Part shown: in pieces, positions 1 to 8,907 of the stretch
How the letters are laid out: the number at the start of each line of letters is the position of its first letter
Numbering within the stretch: the stretch's first letter is position 1
NCBI RefSeq assembly: GCF_003992615.1
Contig: NZ_RZMY01000002.1
Span: 46,937 to 110,936 of the forward strand
Length of the DNA: 64,000 bases
Direction: 5' to 3'
Source of the DNA: Flagellimonas beolgyonensis
GTDB taxonomy: Bacteria > Bacteroidota > Bacteroidia > Flavobacteriales > Flavobacteriaceae
Program-made: the position numbers and the translations under genes
Notes under the pieces: model-generated
Database searches by the model: none
What the model was told of the DNA's origin: nothing
The model's input: only the letters and a program-made list of their open reading frames with translations

Positions 1-552
1 AAAATTCCTTTGTTCAAATCGGATTTGGACGGTTGTCGAATCCATTTTAAGCTCCCTATCCATTTTGGCATTGGTTTGCACCAACTCGTTCTTTCCCAAT
101 ACATTGCTTTGATCCACCTGATAGGGATTGATGATCACCAAATCATCCTTGAAAATTTGTTTCGTTCCGCTGTTTTTCATCCATTGTGTATACCCCAACA
201 ACTTATAATTACCGGAAGGCACATCTGTATTGATGAAAAAATCGCCTTGGGAAAGCCCATCAGTCAACGGAATTTTTTGTTCCAGCAAATAGTCACCTTT
301 GTCATTTACCAAGGCCACATAACCCACTCGGCTAATAGCACTGAACTTATTGCTTTGGGTATTGAAACAATACATGGCATATTTGAGGTATTCGCCCACA
401 AACACCAATGGCCCGGTATGGTGCACATACACTTTTTCCTGTGGCAGCTTTTTTAGGTTCACCAGGTCCTTGGCGTCTTTGATCACGTACTGGGAATGTG
501 CGGCATGTGCGACAAGCATGGTCACGCCTAAAAAAATCAACAGTTTTTTCAT
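1..552 (-). CDS. MG2-type (macroglobulin-like) secreted protein, N-terminal part only
   Basis: The gene runs off the left edge; 184 codons are visible from the ATG at 552. Residues 1-21 form a signal peptide (KK, hydrophobic core, AHAAHSQ) without a lipobox, so the protein is probably exported to the periplasm or outer membrane. Residues about 35-125 match the MG2 pattern of alpha-2-macroglobulin-like proteins: EKVYVHHTGPLVFVGEYLKY near the start, then QKIPLTDGLSQGDFFI and PSGNYKLLGYTQWM. It starts 18 bp after the DUF4249 gene and is the third gene of a TonB receptor-DUF4249-MG2 unit, so it probably works with that receptor (inference). Full length and C-terminal domains are outside the window. 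Confidence 0.8.
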   Translation of the reverse strand, partial: MKKLLIFLGVTMLVAHAAHSQYVIKDAKDLVNLKKLPQEKVYVHHTGPLVFVGEYLKYAMYCFNTQSNKFSAISRVGYVALVNDKGDYLLEQKIPLTDGLSQGDFFINTDVPSGNYKLLGYTQWMKNSGTKQIFKDDLVIINPYQVDQSNVLGKNELVQTNAKMDRELKMDSTTVQIRFEQRNF

Positions 553-570
553 TTTTTTTGTTCCATAACT

Positions 571-1902
571 TTAATCCACCCAAAAATCAGGTCTAACATT
601 ATCGCCAAGTGTAGTGCAATCCCCGCAAATTCGGGGTGTAAAAATATAAGGTCCGGGGCAACCTGCCTGCAATCCATAATCTTCTGAATAATCATCATAA
701 TAATTGATCAGGCCCAAGTCTACCTGTTCAATAACGGATTGGGGGCAACTGTTACTTCCCAAAGAATTATCACAATAGGATTTATGACTTTCGGGCGAAG
801 ATGTGAGATAACAATTAAAGGCATAGGGCCTTGTATCCTCCTCGCCTGGAAAAAAATCTTCAAAATTGAAAAAGAGCCGTTGTTCCGATACTCCAACCGC
901 TTCCACATAACCCAGTACATTTTCACCAATTCCGTCCTTTCGGTGCATGTTGGCATAGATGGAACCTGGTTGCACTTGGGAAAATATGTCTTCCGAACCT
1001 GAAATTTTATTTAATACTTCATAAAAAGAGAAAGCTTCCGGTGCCTGAACATATTGTTTTAAAAGTATGCTATACCGATGGGCCAAAATAAAATTGTCGC
1101 GAGTTATAAAACGCACCAATTTTCGTGAAATACCGGTAGCAGGATTTCCCGCCGTACTAAATTGATCTATGGCATTGGATGAGATGGTGTTATAGCATAC
1201 TTGGTTTTCTTTGGTTCTATCCAAAATTTGAAGATCATAGGTCGGTTGGGGTAAGGCACAAGGGTCATAATTGGTGAGCACAAAATCTTTTTCGGCCCAA
1301 TAAGGCGCTACAATCTTATAGGTTTCATCATAGGCATACCTGTAAAAGCTTGCATTGCCCTGCAAAGGAGCGCTGTCAGCATAAATGGCCACACCTTCAA
1401 CCCCGTCATCATTGACCGATTTTTCCGCATAAATACCTGTTATTTCCGACGTACCCGTTACAAGCAATGGGTCAGAAATATATTCGGTTCCGTTACTCGT
1501 GGTTATTTCCAAGGCATAATCCACACCAAATTGGAGACCGAACTGGGTATTGGATAGGTATTCGCCATCCCTTCCCTCGAAAAAGGGAAATTGATCGCCA
1601 TTGCTACCCACAACCCGGATAGTTGCCCCCTTTTCCACATTCACCGTATCGAAGGGTCGGGATCCCAAAGGGATAATGGGATTATACAGCGTATCCGTTT
1701 GCAAATCCAAACGAATATCACTTCGGCTCAAATATACAGTTTGGGTCTGGACCTTATCGGTAAGTACAGCTTCCACTACCAACATGCCCTGTTCTTCAAC
1801 ATCGGCCAAGGTCTCAATATCCAACTCTTCAATGCATGCGACCAATGATGTTGCGATCACTAAGAACAAAATAAATCGATATAAATATTTCCTCACCTTC
1901 AT
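571..1902 (-). CDS. DUF4249 outer-membrane-associated lipoprotein
   Basis: A 443-residue protein with a lipoprotein signal: a basic start, a hydrophobic segment and lipobox LVAC with Cys23 as the lipidated residue. The mature part fits the DUF4249 family: an early EELDIE stretch, then an Ig-like region (MLVVEAVLTD, TVYLSRS) and a Cys-rich C-terminal part (CPQSVIEQ, CPGPYIFTPRICGDC). DUF4249 proteins are usually encoded directly after a TonB-dependent receptor and are thought to be its surface or periplasmic partner; the substrate is unknown. Its ATG overlaps the receptor stop by one base (TGATG), so translation is probably coupled. The family call is from pattern and context. Confidence 0.85.
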   Translation of the reverse strand: MKVRKYLYRFILFLVIATSLVACIEELDIETLADVEEQGMLVVEAVLTDKVQTQTVYLSRSDIRLDLQTDTLYNPIIPLGSRPFDTVNVEKGATIRVVGSNGDQFPFFEGRDGEYLSNTQFGLQFGVDYALEITTSNGTEYISDPLLVTGTSEITGIYAEKSVNDDGVEGVAIYADSAPLQGNASFYRYAYDETYKIVAPYWAEKDFVLTNYDPCALPQPTYDLQILDRTKENQVCYNTISSNAIDQFSTAGNPATGISRKLVRFITRDNFILAHRYSILLKQYVQAPEAFSFYEVLNKISGSEDIFSQVQPGSIYANMHRKDGIGENVLGYVEAVGVSEQRLFFNFEDFFPGEEDTRPYAFNCYLTSSPESHKSYCDNSLGSNSCPQSVIEQVDLGLINYYDDYSEDYGLQAGCPGPYIFTPRICGDCTTLGDNVRPDFWVD

Positions 1903-4706
1903 CAGAACTTAAAATTATAGGTTATGGATGGTATGGGCATCGCAAATATTGAGCTTTGCAATGCTTTTACTTCTCCCTGGTCCGTTACAAAAAATACGGA
2001 ATACGGGTTGTTTCTGCCCAATACATTGTACACCTGAACGGTGATAAAACTATGGGCCAATTTGTTTTTTTTGTGGTTTCCCTCAATATTCACTCCCAGG
2101 TCCAATCGGTAATAATCCGGGATTCGAAATTTGTTCCGGTCACTGAATACCACAAAATCCGAATTGTTGAACCTAAAGGTACCTATAGGATAGGTGATGG
2201 GACGTCCGGTCTGGTATGCAAAATTCATTGAAAAACTGAAGCGATTGGTCAACCTATAATTGGCAATCAGGCTAACATCATGGGGTTTGTCAAAATTGGA
2301 TGGGAAAAATTCCCCTTCATTGATTTGTTCCTCTGGAAAATCCCCATTGAACCGATAAAAAGACCTTGAATAGGTATAGCTCAACCAACCGTTCAAATGT
2401 CCTTTGTTCTTTTTCATCATAAATTCCACCCCGTAGGCCTTTCCATCACCCTGAAGTACCTCCGTTTCCACATTTTCATTCAACAGAAGATTGGCCCCGG
2501 TCTTAAAATCGAGCACATCATCCATTAATTTGTAGTACCCTTCCAAACTGAATTCGAACATATTGTCCGAGAAATTCTTAAAAAACCCCAAGGCGGCCTG
2601 ATACCCCTTCTGTGGCCGAATATTCAAATCGGAAAGTTTCCAGGTATCGATTGGTGAAACAGTCGTATTGTTGGAAAGGGTATGTACAAATTGATAAGCG
2701 TTGTTGAGACTTGCCTTTACCGAAAAATCTGGGGTGAACAGATAACGTGCCGAAATCCTGGCTTCTGGTCCGCCATAGGTTTTTACCGCTTCCATGCTGC
2801 CGTACTGCAAGGTATCCTGAACCGTTGTCCCATTTCTTGGTGCGTCCTTTTGATAAGAATATTGGGTAGATTCCCCAAGCGCGGCAAAAAATGCATATCT
2901 GGCACCCAGACTTAAAGTCAACTTATCCGATAATTTAAAATCGTCACCTATAAAAACGGCACCCTCAAAGGCCTGTTCGTTCTCGAAATCAATGGGAACT
3001 ACATTCGAACCTGGTTCCGTTGGTCTTTTACTGCCAGGATTAACCGAATAATATTTGGCTGAAACACCATAATCCAACGTATGTTTATCACTAACCCGAT
3101 TACGGAGCTTATAACGCAGCTCCGATTCATTGATGGCATAATCCAATTTGAAATCCTCATTACTCTCCCCGTCATAATCGATACCAAATCGATAATCACT
3201 ATTGGCCAAGGTCAACGTACCTGTTGTTTTTTCGCCCCATCGGTGGACCCAGCCCAAAGAAAACAACCTATTGGTATAATGGTACAGGGAATCTGACGTG
3301 ATGCTGAACCTGTCGTTGCTGTAATAGGCAGTTGCCTGAACAGACTGCTTATCGGAAATCTTATGATCGTACTTAACAATGCCATCAAAAAAGGAGGCCT
3401 CACTATCGTTTAAAGATTCTTCATCCAATGTTTTTAAAAGCCAATCTGCATAAGCACCGCGACCACCCACAACCAAGGAAGATACTTCTTTTTTGATCGG
3501 AATTTCCAAGGACAAGTTCCCCGTTACCGGTCCTATGGAACCTTCACCAGCAATTTTTTCGGTATTCCCGTTTTTGGTCTCAATGTCCAAAACCGATGAG
3601 AGTCGGCCTCCGAATTCAACCGGCGGCGCCCCTTTATAAATATTCACTTTTTCAGTTGTAAATGGGTTCAATGCCTGAAAAATTCCAAAAAAGTGTGTGG
3701 GATTATATATAACGGCATCATCCAACAGCACTAAATTCTGATCGGTTTTTCCACCACGGACATTGAGGCCAGATGCCCCTTCCCCTGCCGATGATATCCC
3801 AGGCAAGGCTTTCGCAATTTCCAAAATATTACGTTCGCCCAAGACCAAGGGTATATTTTTTGCTTCTTCCGTTACAATTTCCTCATTACCAGCTACGGTT
3901 TCCTCCACATTCCTGAGGGCATCGGCTTCAACAACAACCTCATCCAACTGTTGTAGGTCTTCATCCAGGTTGAGGTTAAGGATTCCATCATTGTACATGA
4001 CCACTTCCCGCTCCATATTTCTTATGCCCATGGCACTTGCTATCAAAACATTGTATCCGGCCGGAAGTTCCAATTGGTAATTGCCGGCCTCATTGGTCAC
4101 TGCCAATCTGGACATACCCCGCACACGAATGGCCAAATCGGGTATAGGTTCTCCAGTTTTTTCATTGGTTACCCTTCCTGAAAGTTGGTATGATGATTTT
4201 AGGTTGTTACCATCGGTCTTACCTATTCGAACCAAGGGATGCTCCCGTGCACCCTTAGAAGTTGGTTCCTCATAAAATGAGGGAGGTGGAACATATTGCT
4301 GTCTATCTGATGAGACAGTGGTTTGAACCGAATCGGGGGTTTCAAGAAAAGCTGAAGGCAATTCATCATAGATAATTCCGTTTCGCAACAGGAAAACCCG
4401 CCTATCATCTTCAAGGATGTAATAGTTCAAGGTTGTTTCTGCCAACAACTGGTCCAAAATTTGCGATAGAGAATCCCCTTCAATGTCTTGTTCAGCATCG
4501 ATATTCTGAACCCAATCCTTAAGGTAAAAGAATCTATAACCGAATTGCTGTCCCAATTTTTGAAAATACGCTTCGGGTGTACGCTTAGCAGTGGATGTCT
4601 GATCAATTGGGTCCTGGGAAAAAATAAATTGTGAAGCCACCAAAAAAAGTGACAATAACAATTTACTCCCCCCAATCAGTTTCGGTCGAGATGGAAAAGT
4701 GTTCAA
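1902..4706 (-). CDS. TonB-dependent receptor with N-terminal STN domain, TTG start
   Basis: A 934-residue outer-membrane receptor. After a signal peptide (about 1-30, ending FIFSQ) comes a secretin/TonB short N-terminal (STN) domain (about 45-110), a carboxypeptidase-regulatory-like domain (about 173-255; SGRVTNEKTGEPIPD), a plug (about 280-390; LNVRGGKTDQNLVLLDD) and a beta-barrel ending in the aromatic terminus YNFKF. The start is TTG: an in-frame TAA lies one codon upstream and no ATG precedes the signal peptide core. STN domains normally talk to FecR-type anti-sigma factors, yet no FecI/FecR pair is adjacent. It leads the operon with the DUF4249 and MG2 genes. Substrate unknown. Confidence 0.9.
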   Translation of the reverse strand: MNTFPSRPKLIGGSKLLLSLFLVASQFIFSQDPIDQTSTAKRTPEAYFQKLGQQFGYRFFYLKDWVQNIDAEQDIEGDSLSQILDQLLAETTLNYYILEDDRRVFLLRNGIIYDELPSAFLETPDSVQTTVSSDRQQYVPPPSFYEEPTSKGAREHPLVRIGKTDGNNLKSSYQLSGRVTNEKTGEPIPDLAIRVRGMSRLAVTNEAGNYQLELPAGYNVLIASAMGIRNMEREVVMYNDGILNLNLDEDLQQLDEVVVEADALRNVEETVAGNEEIVTEEAKNIPLVLGERNILEIAKALPGISSAGEGASGLNVRGGKTDQNLVLLDDAVIYNPTHFFGIFQALNPFTTEKVNIYKGAPPVEFGGRLSSVLDIETKNGNTEKIAGEGSIGPVTGNLSLEIPIKKEVSSLVVGGRGAYADWLLKTLDEESLNDSEASFFDGIVKYDHKISDKQSVQATAYYSNDRFSITSDSLYHYTNRLFSLGWVHRWGEKTTGTLTLANSDYRFGIDYDGESNEDFKLDYAINESELRYKLRNRVSDKHTLDYGVSAKYYSVNPGSKRPTEPGSNVVPIDFENEQAFEGAVFIGDDFKLSDKLTLSLGARYAFFAALGESTQYSYQKDAPRNGTTVQDTLQYGSMEAVKTYGGPEARISARYLFTPDFSVKASLNNAYQFVHTLSNNTTVSPIDTWKLSDLNIRPQKGYQAALGFFKNFSDNMFEFSLEGYYKLMDDVLDFKTGANLLLNENVETEVLQGDGKAYGVEFMMKKNKGHLNGWLSYTYSRSFYRFNGDFPEEQINEGEFFPSNFDKPHDVSLIANYRLTNRFSFSMNFAYQTGRPITYPIGTFRFNNSDFVVFSDRNKFRIPDYYRLDLGVNIEGNHKKNKLAHSFITVQVYNVLGRNNPYSVFFVTDQGEVKALQSSIFAMPIPSITYNFKF

Positions 4707-4857
4707 TGGTTAGCCTACGTTTTGTTGGAGAGAAGTTAGTAAATTTTCATCACTATTTTAAAAATACTCCAAAAAACACCCTAAATTCAACTGAATCATC
4801 AATTTACCAAGCGGCCTCACAAATTATTCAGGACAACTAAATTTGTTTAATTCGGTA

Positions 4858-6120
4858 TCAACTTTTCAGTGATGTTGGCAACTCAAACACCTCCAACGAA
4901 AAATAGGGCAATGCGGCCAAGAGATGGTCGAAGATATCGGCCATGACATATTCGTAGTTCTCCCAACGTTTATCAGCGCTAAAGGCATAAATTTCCAAAG
5001 GAATGCCCTGTGGAGTGGGCTCCAATTGTCTGACCATTAAAGTCATGCCCTTGTTGATGGCGGAATGTTTCTCCAAATAGGTGGTCACATATTTTCGGAA
5101 CACTCCAAAATTGGTCAAGTTTCGACCATTGAGCAACAATTCTTTATTTACCCCCTGTTCTTTATTGAAGGCCCTGATCTGTTCGCTTCTTGCAGCTAGA
5201 TAGGGTTGTATCAACTGAATCTTTTTTAAGGCCTCCACTTCCTTGTCCGTCAAAAAATGGATACTCTTCTGTCGAATGAGCAAGGATCGTTTAATACGTC
5301 GTCCGCCGGATTCCTGCATGCCCCTCCAGTTTTTGAACGAATCGGAAATCAGGGCATAGGTCGGAATTGTGGTGATGGTCTTGTCAAAATTCTGCACCTT
5401 GACGGTCGCCAGTGAAATTTCAATCACATCGCCATCGGCACCGTACTTTTCAAAAGTGATCCAATCCCCGATGCGTACCATGTCGTTTATGGTGACCTGT
5501 ACACTGGCCACAAATCCAAGAATGGTATCTTTAAAAATGAGCAACACAATGGCAGAAGCCGCACCAAGTGCGGTAAAAAACTTCCAAACCGTTGTTTCGG
5601 TAACAATGGCAAAAATGGTAAGTACTCCTATGATCCAAGCAAAGATCATGAAGACCTGCACATAGCTATCTATGGGCTTGTCCCTGAACTTGGGCAATGT
5701 TTTCAAATAGCCGTTGGTGCTCTTAAAAAACTTTCGGAATATTACCAAGGTGAGCAAAACAATCAAGATTTTGATAACCTTGAGCGCTATGGCCCCGCCA
5801 TATTCAAAATCCAAAAAGGCAACCGGGACCAACTCCAACAAAAGCACCAATGGAAAAATATGGGCCACATATTTGGGCACCTTGTGCATCACCAAAAAGT
5901 TATCGAAATTGTTTTTGGACTTTCGGGCCAAACGTATGGAGAAACCACGCAGCACTTTCCAAATGACGAGATCGATCACAAAAACCAAGACCAGAATTCC
6001 CAACAACAGAATAAACAGGTTAAGATAGGATGCCAGACCCTCGCCCATGCCCGTTTTTAAAAGGTAATCGTGAAGCAGTCTCCCCCACTCCTTGTACAAT
6101 GCTATCATCTTTACAAACAT
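4858..6120 (-). CDS. MscS-family mechanosensitive ion channel
   Basis: An inner-membrane small-conductance mechanosensitive channel homologue of about 420 residues. It has several membrane segments (FILLLGILVLVFVIDLVIW, then IIGVLTIFAIV) followed by the MscS beta domain with GFVASVQVTINDMVRIGDWI, and a soluble C-terminal region. The frame is open to 6168, but a TATTTTTG box at 6125-6132 lies inside that extension, so the start is set at the ATG at 6120, four bases after the box; the ATG at 6108 is an alternative. It is longer than E. coli MscS (286 aa), like YbdG/YnaI-type relatives. It appears to be a single-gene unit. Confidence 0.85.
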   Translation of the reverse strand: MFVKMIALYKEWGRLLHDYLLKTGMGEGLASYLNLFILLLGILVLVFVIDLVIWKVLRGFSIRLARKSKNNFDNFLVMHKVPKYVAHIFPLVLLLELVPVAFLDFEYGGAIALKVIKILIVLLTLVIFRKFFKSTNGYLKTLPKFRDKPIDSYVQVFMIFAWIIGVLTIFAIVTETTVWKFFTALGAASAIVLLIFKDTILGFVASVQVTINDMVRIGDWITFEKYGADGDVIEISLATVKVQNFDKTITTIPTYALISDSFKNWRGMQESGGRRIKRSLLIRQKSIHFLTDKEVEALKKIQLIQPYLAARSEQIRAFNKEQGVNKELLLNGRNLTNFGVFRKYVTTYLEKHSAINKGMTLMVRQLEPTPQGIPLEIYAFSADKRWENYEYVMADIFDHLLAALPYFSLEVFELPTSLKS

Positions 6121-6124
6121 GCTG

Positions 6125-6132
6125 CAAAAATA
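6125..6132 (-). promoter_or_regulatory. -7 box (TATTTTTG) of the MscS gene
   Basis: Perfect match to the Bacteroidota sigma-A -7 consensus TAnnTTTG. Only CAGC separates it from the ATG at 6120, so transcription would begin at or next to the start codon. Confidence 0.6.
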
Positions 6133-6228
6133 CAGGGAAATAGTGAGCTTAAAAACGACTTTTATCAAGATCTAAATACCGAGAAAAAAATTAAACCTGA
6201 CATGCCCTTTCCACTCCTTCAAAAAAAT

Positions 6229-6236
6229 TATATTTG
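6229..6236 (+). promoter_or_regulatory. -7 box (TATATTTG) of tRNA-Leu
   Basis: TAnnTTTG match 50 bp before the tRNA 5' end. It would give a short precursor leader. No other gene on this strand could use it. Confidence 0.55.
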
Positions 6237-6286
6237 CAGACCCAAAGCTGAGTGCTTTACTTAGTTCTGGATAAAAAAACTAATGG

Positions 6287-6370
6287 GCCCACGTGGTGAA
6301 ATTGGTAGACACGCCATCTTGAGGGGGTGGTGTTCGTAAGGACGTGCTGGTTCGAATCCAGTCGTGGGCA
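6287..6370 (+). tRNA. tRNA-Leu (anticodon GAG)
   Basis: A cloverleaf can be folded by hand. The acceptor stem GCCCACG (6287-6293) pairs with CGTGGGC (6363-6369) and the discriminator is A6370. The anticodon stem CCATC/GGTGG holds loop TTGAGGG, so the anticodon is GAG, reading CUC and CUU. The variable arm is long (GTTC/GGAC stem), as expected for a class II leucine tRNA, and the T arm is GCTGG-TTCGAAT-CCAGT. The 3' CCA is not encoded. A terminator follows directly. Confidence 0.97.
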
Positions 6371-6374
6371 CAAA

Positions 6375-6401
6375 ACCGCAATTTGAATTGCGGTTTTTTT
6401 T
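6375..6401 (+). terminator. Rho-independent terminator of tRNA-Leu
   Basis: Stem ACCGCAA/TTGCGGT with a TTTGAA loop followed by eight T, six bases after the tRNA 3' end. Confidence 0.9.
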
Positions 6402-6511
6402 ATTTTTGCCCATTCCTTATCATATTCCCAATACCTTAAACAAAATCTTGAACTTTTAGGGGCTTACCGTAAAATTTATCATAAAAAAGTAGGTCGGCAT
6501 TTAATTAATTG

Positions 6512-6519
6512 TAAATTTG
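6512..6519 (+). promoter_or_regulatory. -7 box (TAAATTTG) of the carotenoid operon
   Basis: Perfect TAnnTTTG match 21 bp before the MerR start. It is followed by the imperfect direct repeat GTTTAAC-GTTTGAA (6519-6532), and the palindrome TTAATTAA lies just upstream (6501-6508). Either could be an operator for the MerR protein itself; that role is inference. Confidence 0.55.
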
Positions 6520-6540
6520 TTTAACGTTTGAATAAAAAAG

Positions 6541-7440
6541 ATGAACAACGTAAAAAAATCTTTCAGTATTCGGGATATGGAAAACCTTTCCGGGATAAAG
6601 GCACATACCATTCGCATATGGGAAAAACGTTACAATCTGTTTAGTCCCGAACGAACCGATACCAATATTCGCACCTACAACTTGGCCAGTCTTCAAAAAC
6701 TGTTGAACATTACCCTGCTTTACAACAATGGGTACAAGATTTCAAAAATTGCCAAGCTGAGCGAGGAGAAGATCCCGGTTTTGGTCAGGGACATCGTAGC
6801 TGAAAAAAATGAAAAGAGTCATGCTCTAAACTCCATGAAATTGGCCATGTTGAATTTTGATCAGGCCCTTTTCCTTCAAACCTACAATGGTTTGATGAAG
6901 GAGAAATCGTTCACGCAGATTTTTAATGAAGTTTTTATTCCACTATTGAATGAATTGGGATTGTTATGGCAGACGCACACCATCAGTCCTGCCCATGAAC
7001 ATTTCATTGCCAACCTGATCAAACAAAAAATTTACATCCATACCGAGCAACTGCAACTCAAGGAACCCACGCAAAAAGATAAGGTTTTTGTGCTCTTCCT
7101 TCCCGAAAATGAAATCCATGAATTGGGATTGTTGTATCTCAACTACCAATTGGCACTCAGAGGTTACAAAACAGTTTATTTAGGCCAAACCATGCCCATA
7201 GAAAATTTGGTGGACCTACTAAAATATTACAGCAACATCCGATTTGTCTCGTACTTTACCGTAGCGCCAACAAAAGATGATCTTGAAGAATATTTCAAAA
7301 GTTTTTCTGAGGTATTGGAAATGGCACCTGACTCCAAGCTCTTTGTTTTGGGTTACCAGATACAAACGATTACGGAAAAAACGTTGCCAAAGGCAGTATC
7401 CGTTTTCAAATCCATCGAACAATTCATACAAATTCTGTAA
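6541..7440 (+). CDS. MerR-type regulator with CarH-like cobalamin-binding domain
   Basis: A 299-residue, two-half protein. Residues about 6-75 are a MerR helix-turn-helix (FSIRDMENLSGIKAHTIRIW). Residues about 95-295 are a B12-binding module. It has the CarH/LitR W-x9-EH signature (W143, E153, H154), which shields adenosylcobalamin, and the ExH ligand motif (E191-I-H193) followed by ELG. In CarH, B12-bound tetramers repress carotenoid genes in the dark and light breaks them apart. The gene is first in an operon with crtI (6-bp gap), crtB and crtZ, so light control of pigment synthesis is the natural reading (inference). The usual GG near the end of B12 domains is replaced by GYQ, so B12 binding needs testing. 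Confidence 0.88.
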   Translation: MNNVKKSFSIRDMENLSGIKAHTIRIWEKRYNLFSPERTDTNIRTYNLASLQKLLNITLLYNNGYKISKIAKLSEEKIPVLVRDIVAEKNEKSHALNSMKLAMLNFDQALFLQTYNGLMKEKSFTQIFNEVFIPLLNELGLLWQTHTISPAHEHFIANLIKQKIYIHTEQLQLKEPTQKDKVFVLFLPENEIHELGLLYLNYQLALRGYKTVYLGQTMPIENLVDLLKYYSNIRFVSYFTVAPTKDDLEEYFKSFSEVLEMAPDSKLFVLGYQIQTITEKTLPKAVSVFKSIEQFIQIL

Positions 7441-7446
7441 AACCAT

Positions 7447-8907
7447 ATGGATAAAGTAATCGTCATCGGTTCCGGTTTTTCTTCCTTGTCTGCTTCCTGC
7501 TATTTGGCAAAGGCAGGTTTTGAGGTGGAACTCTTTGAAAAAAACAGTACGGTTGGCGGTCGAGCTAGACAGATGGTTAAAGATGGGTTCACATTCGATA
7601 TCGGTCCCAGTTGGTATTGGATGCCCGATATTTTCGAGAAGTTTTTCGGAGATTTTGGCAAATCTACCCGTGATTACTACCATTTAGACAAACTGAATCC
7701 TGCGTACAAGATATTTTTTGAGGACGATTTGATTACCATTGGTGACTGCATGGACGACATTTGCGAGGAATTTGAGCGATTGGAACCTGGAAGCAGCCAG
7801 CATTTGAGAAAATTCATTGGGCAAGCACAAGAGAACTATGATATTGCCATCAACAAAGTGGTGCTCCGCCCAGGGTTATCACCATTCGAATTGGTGACCA
7901 AGGAAACCGTACTGAGGATAGATCAGTTTTTCAAGACGATCAGCCAAGAGGTACGCAAAAAGTTCAAGAATCCGAAATTGGTATCCACACTCGAGTTTCC
8001 TGTACTCTTTTTGGGCGCCAAACCGAACAATACCCCTTCCTTTTATAATTTCATGAATTTTGCGGATTTTGGATTGGGCACATGGCACCCCAAAGGCGGC
8101 ATGTATGAGATCATCAAAGCCATGAAGTCGTTGGCTGAGGAAGTGGGCGTTACAATACATACCAATAGCCCGGTTTCACACATTTTGGTTTCTGATGGGC
8201 AAACCATTGGCATTCGAAGTCAGGGCAAAAACCACTTGGCCGATTTGGTGGTCAGTGGGGCCGATTACCATCATTCCGAAACCCTTTTGGATAAAAAATA
8301 CAGACAATACTCTGAAGACTATTGGGAGAAAAGAACCTACGCACCTTCCTCCCTACTCTTTTATATCGGTTTCGATTGTAAGCTGAACAATATAGAACAC
8401 CACAACCTGTTCTTCGATACGGACTTTGAAAAACATGCCCAAGAAATCTATGATCATCCCCAATGGCCAACAGACCCGTTGTTCTATGCCAATTTTCCTT
8501 CGGTAACAGATGCCTCCATGGCCCCGGAAGGAAAAGAGACAGGATTTTTTTTGGTTCCAATTGCTCCGGGATTGGAAGATACCCCTGAGCTTCGTGATCA
8601 ATATTTTGAAATTGTGATGGACCGGTTTGAAAAACGCACCGGCCAATCCGTAAAGGAACACATCCTGTTCATGGAAAGTTTCTGCGTGAACGATTTTATA
8701 GAAGCCTATAACTCCTACAAGGGGAATGCCTACGGTATGGCAAACACCTTGAGACAAACAGCCTTTTTACGACCTAGCCTAAAAAGTAGTAAGGTAAAAA
8801 ACCTGTTTTTTACCGGTCAGTTGACAGTTCCAGGACCTGGGGTACCCCCATCCTTGATATCCGGAAAACTGGTCGCTGATCTAATCACTAAACAAGTAAA
8901 AAGATGA
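7447..8907 (+). CDS. crtI: Phytoene desaturase (CrtI type)
   Basis: A 486-residue FAD-dependent desaturase that converts phytoene stepwise to lycopene at the membrane. The N-terminus carries the dinucleotide-binding motif GSGFSSLSA (from Gly8), then the acidic residue in LFEK and the VGGRA motif. The C-terminus has the carotenoid-desaturase signature around FFTGQLTVPGPGVPPSLISG. Its length is normal for bacterial CrtI. It lies 6 bp after the MerR gene and overlaps crtB by four bases (ATGA), so the two enzymes are probably translated together. Confidence 0.95.
   Translation: MDKVIVIGSGFSSLSASCYLAKAGFEVELFEKNSTVGGRARQMVKDGFTFDIGPSWYWMPDIFEKFFGDFGKSTRDYYHLDKLNPAYKIFFEDDLITIGDCMDDICEEFERLEPGSSQHLRKFIGQAQENYDIAINKVVLRPGLSPFELVTKETVLRIDQFFKTISQEVRKKFKNPKLVSTLEFPVLFLGAKPNNTPSFYNFMNFADFGLGTWHPKGGMYEIIKAMKSLAEEVGVTIHTNSPVSHILVSDGQTIGIRSQGKNHLADLVVSGADYHHSETLLDKKYRQYSEDYWEKRTYAPSSLLFYIGFDCKLNNIEHHNLFFDTDFEKHAQEIYDHPQWPTDPLFYANFPSVTDASMAPEGKETGFFLVPIAPGLEDTPELRDQYFEIVMDRFEKRTGQSVKEHILFMESFCVNDFIEAYNSYKGNAYGMANTLRQTAFLRPSLKSSKVKNLFFTGQLTVPGPGVPPSLISGKLVADLITKQVKR

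Noticed and set aside
6402..6540. A cobalamin riboswitch in front of the B12-binding regulator
   Set aside because: The 140-bp leader region is AT-rich and lacks the B12-box and the required stems.
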